Assembly (NCBI RefSeq): GCF_000328705.1
Contig: NC_019673.1
Coordinates: forward strand, 4,340,001-4,404,000
Length of the DNA stretch: 64,000 bases
Direction: 5' to 3'
Source of the DNA: Saccharothrix espanaensis DSM 44229
Lineage (GTDB): Bacteria; Actinomycetota; Actinomycetes; Mycobacteriales; Pseudonocardiaceae
The stretch's first letter is position 1. The number at the start of each line of letters is the position of its first letter. Made by a program: the position numbers and the translations under genes. This document shows positions 1 through 14,025 of the stretch, piece after piece. Below the pieces are notes generated by a model. It was given only the letters and a program-made list of their open reading frames with translations, ran no database searches and was not told the DNA's origin.

Positions 1-2
1 CA

Positions 3-890
3 TGTCGGGCCTTCGTCGCCGTGAGCGGGCACGGCAGCTTCACGGTTGGCGCGTCGGTCGCGCGGATCCCGCAGTCGGTCGCCAGCCGGCGGATCGCGGC
101 GCTGGAGAAGTACCTCGGGGCCCGCCTGCTGACCAGGTCGTCGCGCAGCGTCGCGCTGACCCCGTTCGGCCGTGAGCTGCTGCCCTCCGCCCGCCGGCTG
201 GTCGAGCTGGCCGAGGCGATGGAGCACGACGCCGAGCAGGCCCGGCTCCGGCCGTTCCGGATCGCGGTGCCCGCCGTGTGCGCCCCGCACCGGCTGGCCC
301 GCCTGGTCGCCGCCGCGCGCGGGCACGGCCTCACCCTCGACCCGCACCCGGCCGACCCGGGCCGGCGCGCCGAACTGGCCCGCACGCTGGAGGTGCGCGC
401 GGCCGTGGTCGCCGTGCCGCCCGACGAGGGCGCCTGGCGGGTGCCGCTCGGCCTGGCCGGCGTGGCGGACGAGGGCGGCACGTCCGCGCTCTACCTGGAG
501 ACGCTGCGCGCGGGCCGAGTGGACCGGCGTGCCCGGCGTCGCCGGGTCTGGATCCACGCGGAGGACGACGTGCCGCACGTCCGGGACCGCGTCACCCGGC
601 TGCGGGACGCCGTCGGGCTGCTGCCCGCGCAGGTGGTGGTGACGGCCTCGCTGGTCGCCGCCACGGCGGAGGTGCTGGGCTCGGCCGACCTGCTGCTCTG
701 CCCGCCGGGGCAGGCCGCCGAGCTGGGGCTGCACTGGCGGCCGATCGGCGAGCTGACCCTGGCGCGCGGCTACGACGTGACGTCCCGGGCGCGCGAGGAC
801 GTCCAGCGGATCCGCGCCCTGCCGCCCGCCCTGATCGGTGCCTGCCTCGGTGCGGTGGACGACCACGCGCCGGGGGTGGGGGCGGGATGA
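3..890 (+). CDS. LysR-family transcriptional regulator (5' partial)
   Basis: The reading frame is already open at the window edge and reads a typical LysR N-terminal winged helix: ..FVAVSGHGSFTVGA, then SVASRRIAALEKYLGARLL and LTPFGRELL. The first GTG (position 21) lies inside the HTH domain, so the true start is upstream of the window. The rest resembles a LysR effector-binding domain, though shortened and poorly conserved. The stop overlaps the ATG of the next gene (ATGA), so the pair is translationally coupled. LysR genes next to beta-lactamases usually lie divergently (ampR type); here both are co-directional, which suggests a co-expressed unit. Its inducer is unknown. Confidence 0.8.
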   Translation, partial: CRAFVAVSGHGSFTVGASVARIPQSVASRRIAALEKYLGARLLTRSSRSVALTPFGRELLPSARRLVELAEAMEHDAEQARLRPFRIAVPAVCAPHRLARLVAAARGHGLTLDPHPADPGRRAELARTLEVRAAVVAVPPDEGAWRVPLGLAGVADEGGTSALYLETLRAGRVDRRARRRRVWIHAEDDVPHVRDRVTRLRDAVGLLPAQVVVTASLVAATAEVLGSADLLLCPPGQAAELGLHWRPIGELTLARGYDVTSRAREDVQRIRALPPALIGACLGAVDDHAPGVGAG

Positions 891-1786
891 CGGCGAAGGT
901 GCTGCGCGACGCGCGCGAGGCGTTGGAGGCCGGTGGGCTGCGCGGCTCGTTCCTGGTGCGGGACCTGGACACCGGCGACGAGCTGGGGATCGACGCGGAC
1001 GTCGAGTTCCCGGTGGCGTCGCTGGTGAAGGTGCCGCTGGCGGTCGCCACGCTGGAGCGCGTCGCGCGCGGTGAGCTCGACGAGACCCTGCCGGTCGTGG
1101 TGCGGCCCGGCCGCAGCACCGTGCCGGGGCCGACCGGCCTGAGCAAGTTCCGGCACCCCGCCACGATCGCGCTGGGCGACCTGCTCTACCTGAGCACCGC
1201 GATCAGCGACAGCGTCGCGGCCGACGCGCTGTTCGCGCTGACCCCGCCCGCCGCCGTCACCGCCGAGCTGCGCCGGCTCGGCTACGACGGCATCGCGGTC
1301 CGGCACCTGGTGGCGGACCTCACCGACACCCCGGCCGAGCGGTTCGCGCCGCCCGACGTGCACCTGGCCCACTCGCTGGCGATCACCGCCGGCACGGCGG
1401 GCCAGGGCCACCCGGTGCCCCAGCTCGACATCAGCCTGGCCAACACCGGGTCGCCGCGCGCGTTCGTGGACCTGGTCGGCGGGCTGTGGCGGCCGACCTC
1501 GGTCGATCCGTCGGTCGCCGCGCGGGTGCGCGGGCTGATGGGGGACAACCTGCTGCGCCAGCGGCTGGCCCCGGACTTCGTGTCCGACTCGTCGCGCTGG
1601 TCGTCCAAGACCGGGACGCTGCTCAACCTGCGGCACGAGGTCGGCGTGGTGGAGCACGCGGGCGGGCCGGCGTACGCGGTGGCGGCGTTCACCGAGTCCC
1701 GCGTGCCGGCCGTCGTCCAGCCCGGCGCGGAGGCGTTGATGGCGCACGTCGCCCGGACCTTGCGCGACCAGCTCCGGATGTCTTGA
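887..1786 (+). CDS. Class A beta-lactamase-like serine hydrolase
   Basis: A 299-residue protein with the three class A/penicillin-recognising motifs in order: S45-L-V-K48 (SxxK nucleophile), S107-D-S109 (SDN position) and K241-T-G243. The general fold and spacing fit a serine beta-lactamase, but the N-terminus has no signal peptide (it begins MTAKVLRDAREALEAGG), so the product looks cytoplasmic. That is odd for a true beta-lactamase, whose target enters from outside; an esterase or other amide hydrolase role is equally possible. I cannot place the Glu166 residue of the omega loop with confidence. It overlaps the upstream LysR gene by 4 nt; the start ATG at 887 is fixed by this overlap. Confidence 0.75.
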   Translation: MTAKVLRDAREALEAGGLRGSFLVRDLDTGDELGIDADVEFPVASLVKVPLAVATLERVARGELDETLPVVVRPGRSTVPGPTGLSKFRHPATIALGDLLYLSTAISDSVAADALFALTPPAAVTAELRRLGYDGIAVRHLVADLTDTPAERFAPPDVHLAHSLAITAGTAGQGHPVPQLDISLANTGSPRAFVDLVGGLWRPTSVDPSVAARVRGLMGDNLLRQRLAPDFVSDSSRWSSKTGTLLNLRHEVGVVEHAGGPAYAVAAFTESRVPAVVQPGAEALMAHVARTLRDQLRMS

Positions 1787-1879
1787 CGGTCGCTCTCCCG
1801 GGCGCATCCCCTGCGGGCCCGGCGGAGCGGAGTTAGGTTGCGCTGCGTGGCCGACCGTCCCGCCGGCGAAGGGGTCCGC

Positions 1880-4054
1880 ATGACGTCCGAGCAGGCCGCG
1901 CTCACCAGCGGTGCCGACTTCTGGCACACCGCGAGCACCCCGCCGATCACGCTGACCGACGGGCCGCACGGCGTGCGGCTGGCCGGCACGCCCGGCGACC
2001 CGCTGACCGGGCGGCCCGCGACCTGCTTCCCGCCCGCCGTGACCACCGGCTCGACCTGGGACCCGGACCTGCTGCGCCGGCTGGGCGAGGCGCTGGGCGA
2101 CGAGGCGCGGTCGATGGGCGTCGCTGTCCTGCTGGGGCCGGGCGTCAACCTCAAGCGCAGCCCGTTGTGCGGGCGCAACTTCGAGTACTTCTCGGAGGAC
2201 CCGCTGCTCACCGGCGTGCTGGCGACCGCGTGGGTGCGCGGGCTGCAGAGCCGGGGCGTCGGCGCGTCGGTCAAGCACTTCGCGGTCAACAGCCAGGAGA
2301 CCGACCGGATGACGGTCAGCGCCGACGTGGACGAGCGCACCCTGCGCGAGCTGTACCTCACCGCGTTCCAGCGGGTCGTGCGCGAGGCCCGGCCGTGGAC
2401 CGTGATGTGCTCCTACAACCAGGTCAACGGCGTGTACGCGAGCCAGAACCACTTCCTGCTCACCGACGTGCTGCGCGGCGAGTGGGGGTTCGACGGCGTG
2501 GTGGTCTCGGACTGGGGCGCGGTGGTCGACCGGGTCGCGGCCGTCGCGGCGGGCCTGGACCTGGCCATGCCCGGACCGGACGACACGGGCGACCGCGCGC
2601 TGGTCGAGGCCGTGGCCGGCGGCCGCCTGGCTCCCGAGGCGCTCGCCACGGCGGCGGACCGGGTGCTCACCCTGGTCCGGCGGGCCGCCGCACGGCAGGC
2701 GGGGGAGTACGACCGCGACGCCCACCACGCGCTGGCCCGGGAGATCGCCGCGCGCGGCACGGTGCTGCTCAAGAACGAACGGGCCGTGCTCCCGCTGCCG
2801 GCCGACACCTCCGTCGCCGTGCTCGGCGAGTACGCCCGCACCCCGCGCTACCAGGGCGGCGGCAGCTCCGCCATCACCCCGACCAGGCTCGACGTCCCGC
2901 TCACCCGCATCGCCACCGCGACCTCCGCCCCGGTCCGGTTCGCGCCCGGCTACGGCCCGCCGGGTCCGGACGGGACGCCGGCCGAGCCCGACCCGGCGCT
3001 GATCGTGGAGGCCGTGGCGGCGGCGCGGGAGAGCGACGTGGCGCTGGTGTTCGTCGGCACGCCGGAGGAGACCGAGGGACGGGACCGCACGTGCCTCGAC
3101 CTGCCCGCCGCCCACGTCGACCTGATCCGGCAGGTGGCGGCGGCCAACCCGCGCACGGTCGTCGTGATGTGCAACGGCGGCGTCGTGCGCACCACGCCGT
3201 GGGACGCGGAGCCGGCGGCCGTGCTGGAGTGCTGGCTGCCGGGCCAGGCGGCCGGCAGCGCGCTCGCCGACGTGCTGTTCGGGCAGGTCGACCCGTCCGG
3301 CCGGCTCGCCGAGACGATCCCGCTGCGACTGGCCGACCACCCGTCCTACCTCGACCTCCCGGGCACCGACGGGCACCTGCGCTACGGCGAGGGCATCCAC
3401 GTCGGCTACCGGGGCTTCGACGCGCGCGAGCAGGAGGTCGCCTACCCGTTCGGGTTCGGCCTGTCCTACACGACGTTCGAGTACGGCACCGCCACCGCGA
3501 CCGCCGACGACACCGGGATCCGGGTGCGGGTCGAGGTGACCAACACCGGCGACCGGGACGGGCGCGAGGTCGTCCAGGCGTACGTGAGCCGGCCGGGTTC
3601 ACGGGTCCGGCGCGCGCCGCGCGAGCTGAAGGCGTTCGCGAACGTGCCGATCGCGGCCGGCGCGACCGCCGAGGTGGTGCTGGACGTCGCCCGTGATGAT
3701 CTCGGCCACTGGGACGTGGCACTGGGCCGGTGGCTGGTCGAGGGCGGGCCGTGGCACGTCTCGATCGGCGCGTCCTCTCGTGACCTCCGCACAACGGTGG
3801 TGGTCGACGTGCCGGGCGACGAGGTGCACGTCCCGCTCACCGCCGGCTCCAGCCTGGCCGACTGGTTCGCCGACCCGCGCGGCGCGCGACTGCTCGGCGC
3901 GGCGCTGGCCGGCCCACCCGGATCACCGGCCGTCGACCCGGCGCTGCTCGCCATCGCCGCCGCGATGCCGCTGGACCGGCTGGCCCGGCTGCTGCCCGGC
4001 GGCCCGCTCGACCCGGCGGCGGTCGCCGCCCTGGTGGCCGCCGCGAACTCCTGA
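1880..4054 (+). CDS. Glycoside hydrolase family 3 beta-glucosidase-type enzyme
   Basis: About 724 residues. The N-terminal GH3 barrel carries NFEYFSEDP, GVGASVKHFAVN, a KHF-type substrate segment, and the nucleophile motif VVSDWGAV with Asp211. The second alpha/beta domain (LLKNERAVLPL, GGGSSAITP, ARESDVALVFVGT) and a fibronectin-III-like C-terminal domain (SYTTFEYG, NTGDRDGREVVQAYV) follow in the usual order, then about 60 extra residues. There is no signal peptide, so it probably acts on imported oligosaccharides or glycosides, as in many intracellular actinobacterial bglX-like enzymes. I chose ATG 1880, preceded by AAGGGG; an in-frame GTG/TTG-type start at 1838 would add 14 residues. The exact sugar substrate cannot be read. 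Confidence 0.88.
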   Translation: MTSEQAALTSGADFWHTASTPPITLTDGPHGVRLAGTPGDPLTGRPATCFPPAVTTGSTWDPDLLRRLGEALGDEARSMGVAVLLGPGVNLKRSPLCGRNFEYFSEDPLLTGVLATAWVRGLQSRGVGASVKHFAVNSQETDRMTVSADVDERTLRELYLTAFQRVVREARPWTVMCSYNQVNGVYASQNHFLLTDVLRGEWGFDGVVVSDWGAVVDRVAAVAAGLDLAMPGPDDTGDRALVEAVAGGRLAPEALATAADRVLTLVRRAAARQAGEYDRDAHHALAREIAARGTVLLKNERAVLPLPADTSVAVLGEYARTPRYQGGGSSAITPTRLDVPLTRIATATSAPVRFAPGYGPPGPDGTPAEPDPALIVEAVAAARESDVALVFVGTPEETEGRDRTCLDLPAAHVDLIRQVAAANPRTVVVMCNGGVVRTTPWDAEPAAVLECWLPGQAAGSALADVLFGQVDPSGRLAETIPLRLADHPSYLDLPGTDGHLRYGEGIHVGYRGFDAREQEVAYPFGFGLSYTTFEYGTATATADDTGIRVRVEVTNTGDRDGREVVQAYVSRPGSRVRRAPRELKAFANVPIAAGATAEVVLDVARDDLGHWDVALGRWLVEGGPWHVSIGASSRDLRTTVVVDVPGDEVHVPLTAGSSLADWFADPRGARLLGAALAGPPGSPAVDPALLAIAAAMPLDRLARLLPGGPLDPAAVAALVAAANS

Positions 4055-4485
4055 CCAGGGCGACATCGAACCCGTTGCGGGACAGCGGTCGTGGCCCGGC
4101 GGGCGGGCCCGGGGCGTCGGACGCGGCCTCGGTCCACATCGGACGGCGCGCCCCGGCGGAACCGGACGAGCCGGGCGCGGCGGCCGGCGCGACGGCGGTC
4201 GGACCGGCGGGCATGTCCCGCGACCAGGTGACCTTGGGCGACCGGCCGGCGCGGTGGTCGGACGTCCACCGGTCGGACTATCGCGCAGGTCACAGCGGGG
4301 TGGTCCGACCGCATCGTGCACCGAGGCGTCCGCGCACCTGGGCTTTTGGACGTTCTCCACAAATGCGGAGCCGTGTCATGCTTCCTCTGCGACATTCCCC
4401 TACTGGCGAGTAGTAGTAAGGCTGTACTGGCGCGGTGGGGGCCGCCCCGGGGAGGGCGCGCACAGTCAACAGGAAGGCTCGGTCG
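4055..4485. other. Intergenic region upstream of the carboxylase gene
   Basis: No convincing gene. The region holds three copies of GGTCGGAC: direct at 4256-4263 and 4271-4278, inverted (GTCCGACC) at 4303-4310. A less G+C-rich segment (about 4340-4430) contains a short hairpin CTACT-GGCG-AGTAG at 4400-4413 and is the likely promoter zone for the acyl-CoA carboxylase. The only open frame (4075-4413) has no family resemblance or clear ribosome site. Confidence 0.5.
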
Positions 4486-9948
<5,463 letters not shown>

Positions 9949-9963
9949 CGCAAGGAGTAGGTG

Positions 9964-10035
9964 CCTGGAGACGCGAGGGTGTCGACGTACGGGTTGTGAC
10001 GACCGGCGTTGACACCCTCGCGACCGCATTCCAGG
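9964..10035. terminator. Long inverted repeat between convergent genes
   Basis: An 11-bp perfect inverted repeat (GCGAGGGTGTC at 9973-9983, its complement at 10011-10021), flanked by outer arms CCTGGA/TCCAGG, sits between the stop of the carboxylase gene and the stop of the converging minus-strand gene. No T-run follows, as is common for actinobacterial terminators. A bidirectional terminator is the simplest reading. Confidence 0.5.
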
Positions 10036-10125
10036 TCAGGACCGACGACCTGCTGAAGGCCGCACCTGGCCCCGTGGCGGCCGAGGGTCGGCATCGCGCC
10101 GAGATCGACCGACGCGGGGCTCTTG

Positions 10126-11157
10126 TCACCGGCGGGTCGCGGCCTGGTGGATCTCGGGGTCCAGGATGACCCGCCGGGGCGTCTCGCGGCCGTCGTGCAT
10201 GCGTTCGAGGATGTGCACGGCGCACTGGGCGAGCCGGTGCGAGTCCTGCACGACGGTGGCGCGCAACGGGCTCGTGCCGCTGTCGATCAGGTCGCGGGCC
10301 TCCGGCACCCCGTCCACGCCGACCACCACGGTGTCGGGGGAGCCGGCGGTGCGCAGCGCGTCGACCGCGGCGAGCGCCATCTCGTCGTTGGTGCAGAACA
10401 CCGCGTCCGGCACCGGCTCCGCGCACAGGTGCGCGCACACGGCCCGGTAGGCGCGGACGCGGTCGAACGCGCAGCCGTCGTCCACGGTGATCCGCACCGC
10501 GCACAACGCCTCTCGCAGCACCCGCGCGCAGTGGTCCTGCCGGTCCCGGTGCTCGCGGCTGGCGATCATGAGCACGCGCGGCCGTGGTACGTGGGCCAGG
10601 TGGGCAGCCAGCCACCGGCCGGCGAGTGCGCCGATCGCGGTGCCGAGGTAGCCGACGTAGGCGGCGTTGGCGGGGTGGTGGTGGCCGGGGCCGAACGGCT
10701 CGATGTCGGTGAACACCACCGGCCGCCCCAGTTCCGCGCAGAACTCGACCAGGTCCGGCCGCAGCCGGTCGATCTCGGTCGGCACGACGAACCCGCCGAC
10801 GTAGTCGCCGCCGGCCGCCAGGACCCGGCGCAGCAGGTGCGCCTGGGCGGCGGCGTCGTAGTCCCGGTCGGGCAGCTTGAGCACCAGGTCGACCCCGTCG
10901 CGGTCGAGCGCGCGGTGCATCCGGCCCACCAGCTCGGCGATCCAGTACTTGTGGTCGAACGCCGAGGCGACCAGGAACGCCTGGCGCGCCTTGCCCTCCG
11001 GCCACGCCGACCGTCCGGGCAGGTGGAGGTGCTGCTCGACGGTGACCAGCACGTCCCGCCCCGCCTGCACGACCGCCCCGGAGTCCGACGCGCACGCCTG
11101 CTGCCCGCCCGATTCCGGGCGGGCCGCGTCGGGCGGGTCGGGGGCAGGACGGCGCAC
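10126..11157 (-). CDS. Type-1 periplasmic-binding-fold (LacI/ribose-binding-like) protein
   Basis: About 343 residues with the sugar-binding type-1 PBP fold: AFLVASAFDHKYWIAELV, the hinge-region GGFVVPTEIDRL, the ligand-side VFTDIEPFG, GYLGTAIGALAGRWL, RVLMIASREHRDRQ, DAVFCTNDEMALAAVDAL and VVVGVDGVPEA. These match substrate-binding components of sugar ABC importers and the effector domain of LacI regulators. There is neither an HTH nor a clear signal peptide or lipobox, and no ABC permease or ATPase is nearby. The first 50 residues are low-complexity and may not be translated; internal starts are possible. It may be an intracellular sensor, or a domain lost from a larger system. Convergent with the carboxylase gene, divergent from the putative effector. 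Confidence 0.65.
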   Translation of the reverse strand: MRRPAPDPPDAARPESGGQQACASDSGAVVQAGRDVLVTVEQHLHLPGRSAWPEGKARQAFLVASAFDHKYWIAELVGRMHRALDRDGVDLVLKLPDRDYDAAAQAHLLRRVLAAGGDYVGGFVVPTEIDRLRPDLVEFCAELGRPVVFTDIEPFGPGHHHPANAAYVGYLGTAIGALAGRWLAAHLAHVPRPRVLMIASREHRDRQDHCARVLREALCAVRITVDDGCAFDRVRAYRAVCAHLCAEPVPDAVFCTNDEMALAAVDALRTAGSPDTVVVGVDGVPEARDLIDSGTSPLRATVVQDSHRLAQCAVHILERMHDGRETPRRVILDPEIHQAATRR

Positions 11158-11465
11158 GCGGGCGATGGTCCCGCAGCCGCGTGCGCCGGCGTGTGTTTCC
11201 GCCTGGGTTGCCCGACTTGGCCCAGCGCGGACACGCCGTACTGCGGAAAGGCCGGCTCACGGGCACGTGTCGCGGAACGGGGTGCGCGGTTCGAGGTCGG
11301 GCCGACAGCCGGTGGCCACCACGCGGCCGGCGACGCGGCCGGCTCCGGTGATCAACTGTCCGCAGGGGCGGCCCCGTTCGCCCGAACGGCCGCCCGAACG
11401 TCCCTGAGCCGGGGGCCGGCGACGACCGCACAATCGGGGAGCCGTCGAGAAATCGGGAGGCTGCC
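11158..11465. other. Divergent intergenic region
   Basis: About 308 bp between two divergent genes, expected to hold both promoters. A perfect inverted repeat CCGTTCG-CC-CGAACGG spans 11374-11389, and GCCCGAACG recurs just downstream (11392-11400), a plausible operator about 80 bp before the effector-like gene. No gene is seen here. Confidence 0.45.
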
Positions 11466-12716
11466 ATGGCCGGTGCAGGACGACACGACGAACCTGTCAC
11501 ACACCTCCCGAAGCCACGCCCACCCCGCCCGGCCCGCAGCCCCGGCCCGGCACTCGGCCCCTCCGGCGTGCTGGCGCTGCAACGCTCCGGTGGCAACCGA
11601 GCCGTCACGGCCGCCTTGACCGCACGCTCCCCGGGCGCTGCGCCGGCCGCCGTGCAACGGCTGGTGCTCTACGCGGACCAGATCACCGAGATCGACGACG
11701 TGATCTCCGCCGACCTGGCCTTCCAGCAGGCGATGGCACGTGCCCGGCCGCGCGGCGCGGGAGCCGTGCTGACCCTGGACGCGCTGGAACACCCCGGCTT
11801 CCGGCACGCCATCGAACCGGATGAAGCCGTGGTCGTCATCGGGCACGGCCTGCCCGGTCTCGTGCAGGGCCGCTCCGCCCAGGACATCGCCCGATCGCTG
11901 CGCCGCGTGGGCAACATCCAGCACGCCTCGTTCGTCTACATCGCCAGCTGCGACGCGGCGGTGGACCAGCCGGGCAGGCTCAAGTCGTCGGTGGTGGACG
12001 TGACGGCCACCGTCCTGGCGTCGCTGCGCCAGGAGGGGATGCCGGTCTACGGCGCGCCGGGCGCGGCGGTCAACGACTTCACCGGCGTCACCGGCGACCG
12101 CCAGGCCTACGCCTTCCCGGAGACCGACGCCGAGGCGAGCGCGCTGGAACTGCTGGTCATCAACGCCGAGGGCCGGCACGACATCAAGGAGGCACGCGGG
12201 TTCACCGGAGTCGCCCAGGCTGCCGCCCACGGCGCGGCACTGATCGAAGACCCCGAGTTCCTCGGCTTCTACGGCAAGTTCGTCGGCGCGGTCTCCGGCG
12301 CGGACCGCCGGCAGCTGGTCCGCCTCAGGCACCAGTACCACCAGCTGACGTCCGCGGCCGGCGCCCGTTTCGGCTGGCCGACCTGGCTGGTCGGCTGGAT
12401 CACCGCCGCCGAGCGCCGGACGAACAAGCGGATGGACGACAGAACGTGGCTGGCCATGACCAAGAAACGCCTGGCGCCCGCCGGCGCGAGCATCCAGAAG
12501 ATGCTCGCGGACCCGAAGGTCGGCTTCCTGTCCCAGGCCAGGAAGGGCAAGCAACCGCTCCGCAAGGCCGGCGGCCACTCGATCGGCTACAACCGGATCG
12601 CGGCCGACGCCGAGTTCTACCGCAACCAACGCGAAACGATGCGCAACCACGGCACGGTCGACGCCAACACCAGCATCCGGCCGCCCCACGACTGGTCGTC
12701 CGCCTACATCGGCTGA
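11466..12716 (+). CDS. Putative effector/toxin-like protein with C80/caspase-like cysteine protease domain
   Basis: 416 residues, ATG after GGGAGG. The proline-rich N-terminus contains L38-QRSGGNRAV-47; from memory this LQRxxGNxAV motif is common in actinobacterial proteins linked to extracellular contractile injection systems and related polymorphic toxins. A VQR segment follows at 62-64. The next domain shows the clan CD protease dyad: VVVIG-H127-G after a hydrophobic strand, and FVYIAS-C162 after a second strand, with GRSAQDIARSLR between. This layout resembles the C80 self-cleaving cysteine protease domain of large bacterial toxins (H..GHG, then ..LVGC). The remaining 230 residues are not recognised. 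No signal peptide and no injection-system structural genes are in the window. The function as a secreted or loaded protease effector is inference. Confidence 0.6.
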   Translation: MAGAGRHDEPVTHLPKPRPPRPARSPGPALGPSGVLALQRSGGNRAVTAALTARSPGAAPAAVQRLVLYADQITEIDDVISADLAFQQAMARARPRGAGAVLTLDALEHPGFRHAIEPDEAVVVIGHGLPGLVQGRSAQDIARSLRRVGNIQHASFVYIASCDAAVDQPGRLKSSVVDVTATVLASLRQEGMPVYGAPGAAVNDFTGVTGDRQAYAFPETDAEASALELLVINAEGRHDIKEARGFTGVAQAAAHGAALIEDPEFLGFYGKFVGAVSGADRRQLVRLRHQYHQLTSAAGARFGWPTWLVGWITAAERRTNKRMDDRTWLAMTKKRLAPAGASIQKMLADPKVGFLSQARKGKQPLRKAGGHSIGYNRIAADAEFYRNQRETMRNHGTVDANTSIRPPHDWSSAYIG

Positions 12717-12729
12717 CCGCCGGGCGGCA

Positions 12730-13491
12730 TCAGTGGTCGAATCTGCCCAGGGTGTCGACCGGGGTCGCGCCGGGGCGGGTCCACTGCGGCACTGGGCGGC
12801 TGGTCGGGCCCCAGGTGGCGTTGCCGTCCGCGTCGGAGCGCCACGACCAGCACGCGGGCTGTCCCTCGGGCCAGGTCGCGGGCTTGTCCTCCCACTTCTC
12901 ACCGCGGCCGTAGGGGGTTCGGTCGAGCAGACCGAGCGACGGGTTGAACGGCTCGTTGCCGCGACCTGTCGTGTCGTAGGTGAGGAACGTGCGGTCGCCG
13001 TCGCGCAGGTAGCAGGTGAGGTGGCCCATGGGGTCGCCGATCGGGGCGGCCAGGCCGCGTACCGAGTACCAGGGCTCGGTGTAGCCCATGAACTCGACGT
13101 ACGGGGCCACCTCGTCCCAGCTTCCCGTGGTCAGGACGGCGTACGAGACGCCGCGCGCGTTGAGGTAGACCGCGTCCTTGATGTGCCAGGCGATGGTGGT
13201 GCAGCCCTCGCACTGGCCCTGGTGCGGCGCGCCGTCGTGCCACATGTGCTTGTAGACCACCAGTTCGGCACGGCCTTGGAACAGCTCCACGAACGGCACC
13301 GGGCCGTCGGGTCCGACGACCTCGGCCGTTGCGTCGAACTCGACCATCGGCAGGCGTCTGCGGGCCGCGGCCAGGGCGTCGCCTTCGCGGGTGTGGGCCT
13401 TCTCGCGGACCAGGAGTTCGTCACGGGCGGCCTGCCAGGTGGCCAGGTCGACCACGGGTGGGCGGCCGTGGGGGTCGTTCGGCGTCGTCAT
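12730..13491 (-). CDS. DUF899 family thioredoxin-like protein
   Basis: 253 residues with the DUF899 signature: an N-terminal helix with ARDELLVREKAHTREGD and RRRLPMVEF, then the thioredoxin-like core with LVVYKHMWHDG followed by the C-x-x-C motif QCEGCTTIAWHI, and a conserved TFLTYDTTGRG strand. DUF899 proteins are thioredoxin-fold proteins of unknown function; this one keeps the CEGC pair at the usual place. It is convergent with the effector-like gene, separated by 13 bp, and lies upstream-adjacent to nothing in the same operon. No regulation is visible. Start ATG 13491. Confidence 0.82.
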   Translation of the reverse strand: MTTPNDPHGRPPVVDLATWQAARDELLVREKAHTREGDALAAARRRLPMVEFDATAEVVGPDGPVPFVELFQGRAELVVYKHMWHDGAPHQGQCEGCTTIAWHIKDAVYLNARGVSYAVLTTGSWDEVAPYVEFMGYTEPWYSVRGLAAPIGDPMGHLTCYLRDGDRTFLTYDTTGRGNEPFNPSLGLLDRTPYGRGEKWEDKPATWPEGQPACWSWRSDADGNATWGPTSRPVPQWTRPGATPVDTLGRFDH

Positions 13492-13557
13492 GAAAGTCCT
13501 CCGTGGCGTCGCGTACCGCCGGCATCCTATGGCCGGGCGCGTCGATCAGGTGGTGGC

Positions 13558-14025
13558 TCAGCGGTCGTGCGTCCCCTCGGCGGTGTGGGTCGTCCGGTCG
13601 CGGAGCATCGCGTCGCCGGCGTCGATGTAGGCGGTGAAGAAGTCCGCCACCTCGGTCAGCCGGGACTTGGCGTGGTCGTCGTCGGCGAGTCGGGTGCCGT
13701 CCCGGAGCACGCGGACGAAGACGCGGGTCCGGGCGTGGGAGGCGGCGAGGAGCTGGTCGAACCCACCCGCCGCGTCGACCAGCAGGCGGCGGCTGCCCGG
13801 CTGCGGGATGGTGCGGGCCAGGCCCCACGAGACGAGTTCGCGGACCGCCGTGCTCACCGCGCCCTTGCTGAGCTCCAGCGTGGTGCCGAGGTCGTCCAGC
13901 GACGCCGGGTCGGCGTTGAGCAGCAGTTGCCCGTACACCCGGCCGGTCGCGCGCGGCAGGTGCCACGACGCGAGCAGGTCGCCCAACGCCGCGACGAACG
14001 CGGCACGGTCGTCTCCCGTGGTCAC
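13558..14025 (-). CDS. GbsR/MarR-family transcriptional regulator
   Basis: 155 residues with a winged-helix domain: GRVYGQLLLN, ASLDDLGTTLELSKGAVSTAVRELVSWGLA and the wing region RTIPQPGSRRLLVDAAGG. This is the GbsR-type arrangement of a MarR fold, followed by a helical dimerisation tail ending TEGTHDR. Its start overlaps the stop of the alpha/beta hydrolase gene (ATGA, 14022-14025), so it is the second gene of a two-gene operon and probably autoregulates through the palindrome over the hydrolase start (14822-14850). The inducer is unknown; many family members respond to osmolytes or lipophilic compounds. Confidence 0.8.
   Translation of the reverse strand: MTTGDDRAAFVAALGDLLASWHLPRATGRVYGQLLLNADPASLDDLGTTLELSKGAVSTAVRELVSWGLARTIPQPGSRRLLVDAAGGFDQLLAASHARTRVFVRVLRDGTRLADDDHAKSRLTEVADFFTAYIDAGDAMLRDRTTHTAEGTHDR

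Noticed and set aside
770..3400. Long minus-strand open frame opposite the beta-lactamase and GH3 genes (876 codons)
   Set aside because: It mirrors the codon bias of the plus-strand genes, has no family motifs and is His/Arg/Gly-rich like other antisense frames in G+C-rich DNA.
4075..4413. Possible 112-codon gene before the carboxylase
   Set aside because: No ribosome site, no motif, and it overlaps the likely promoter region.
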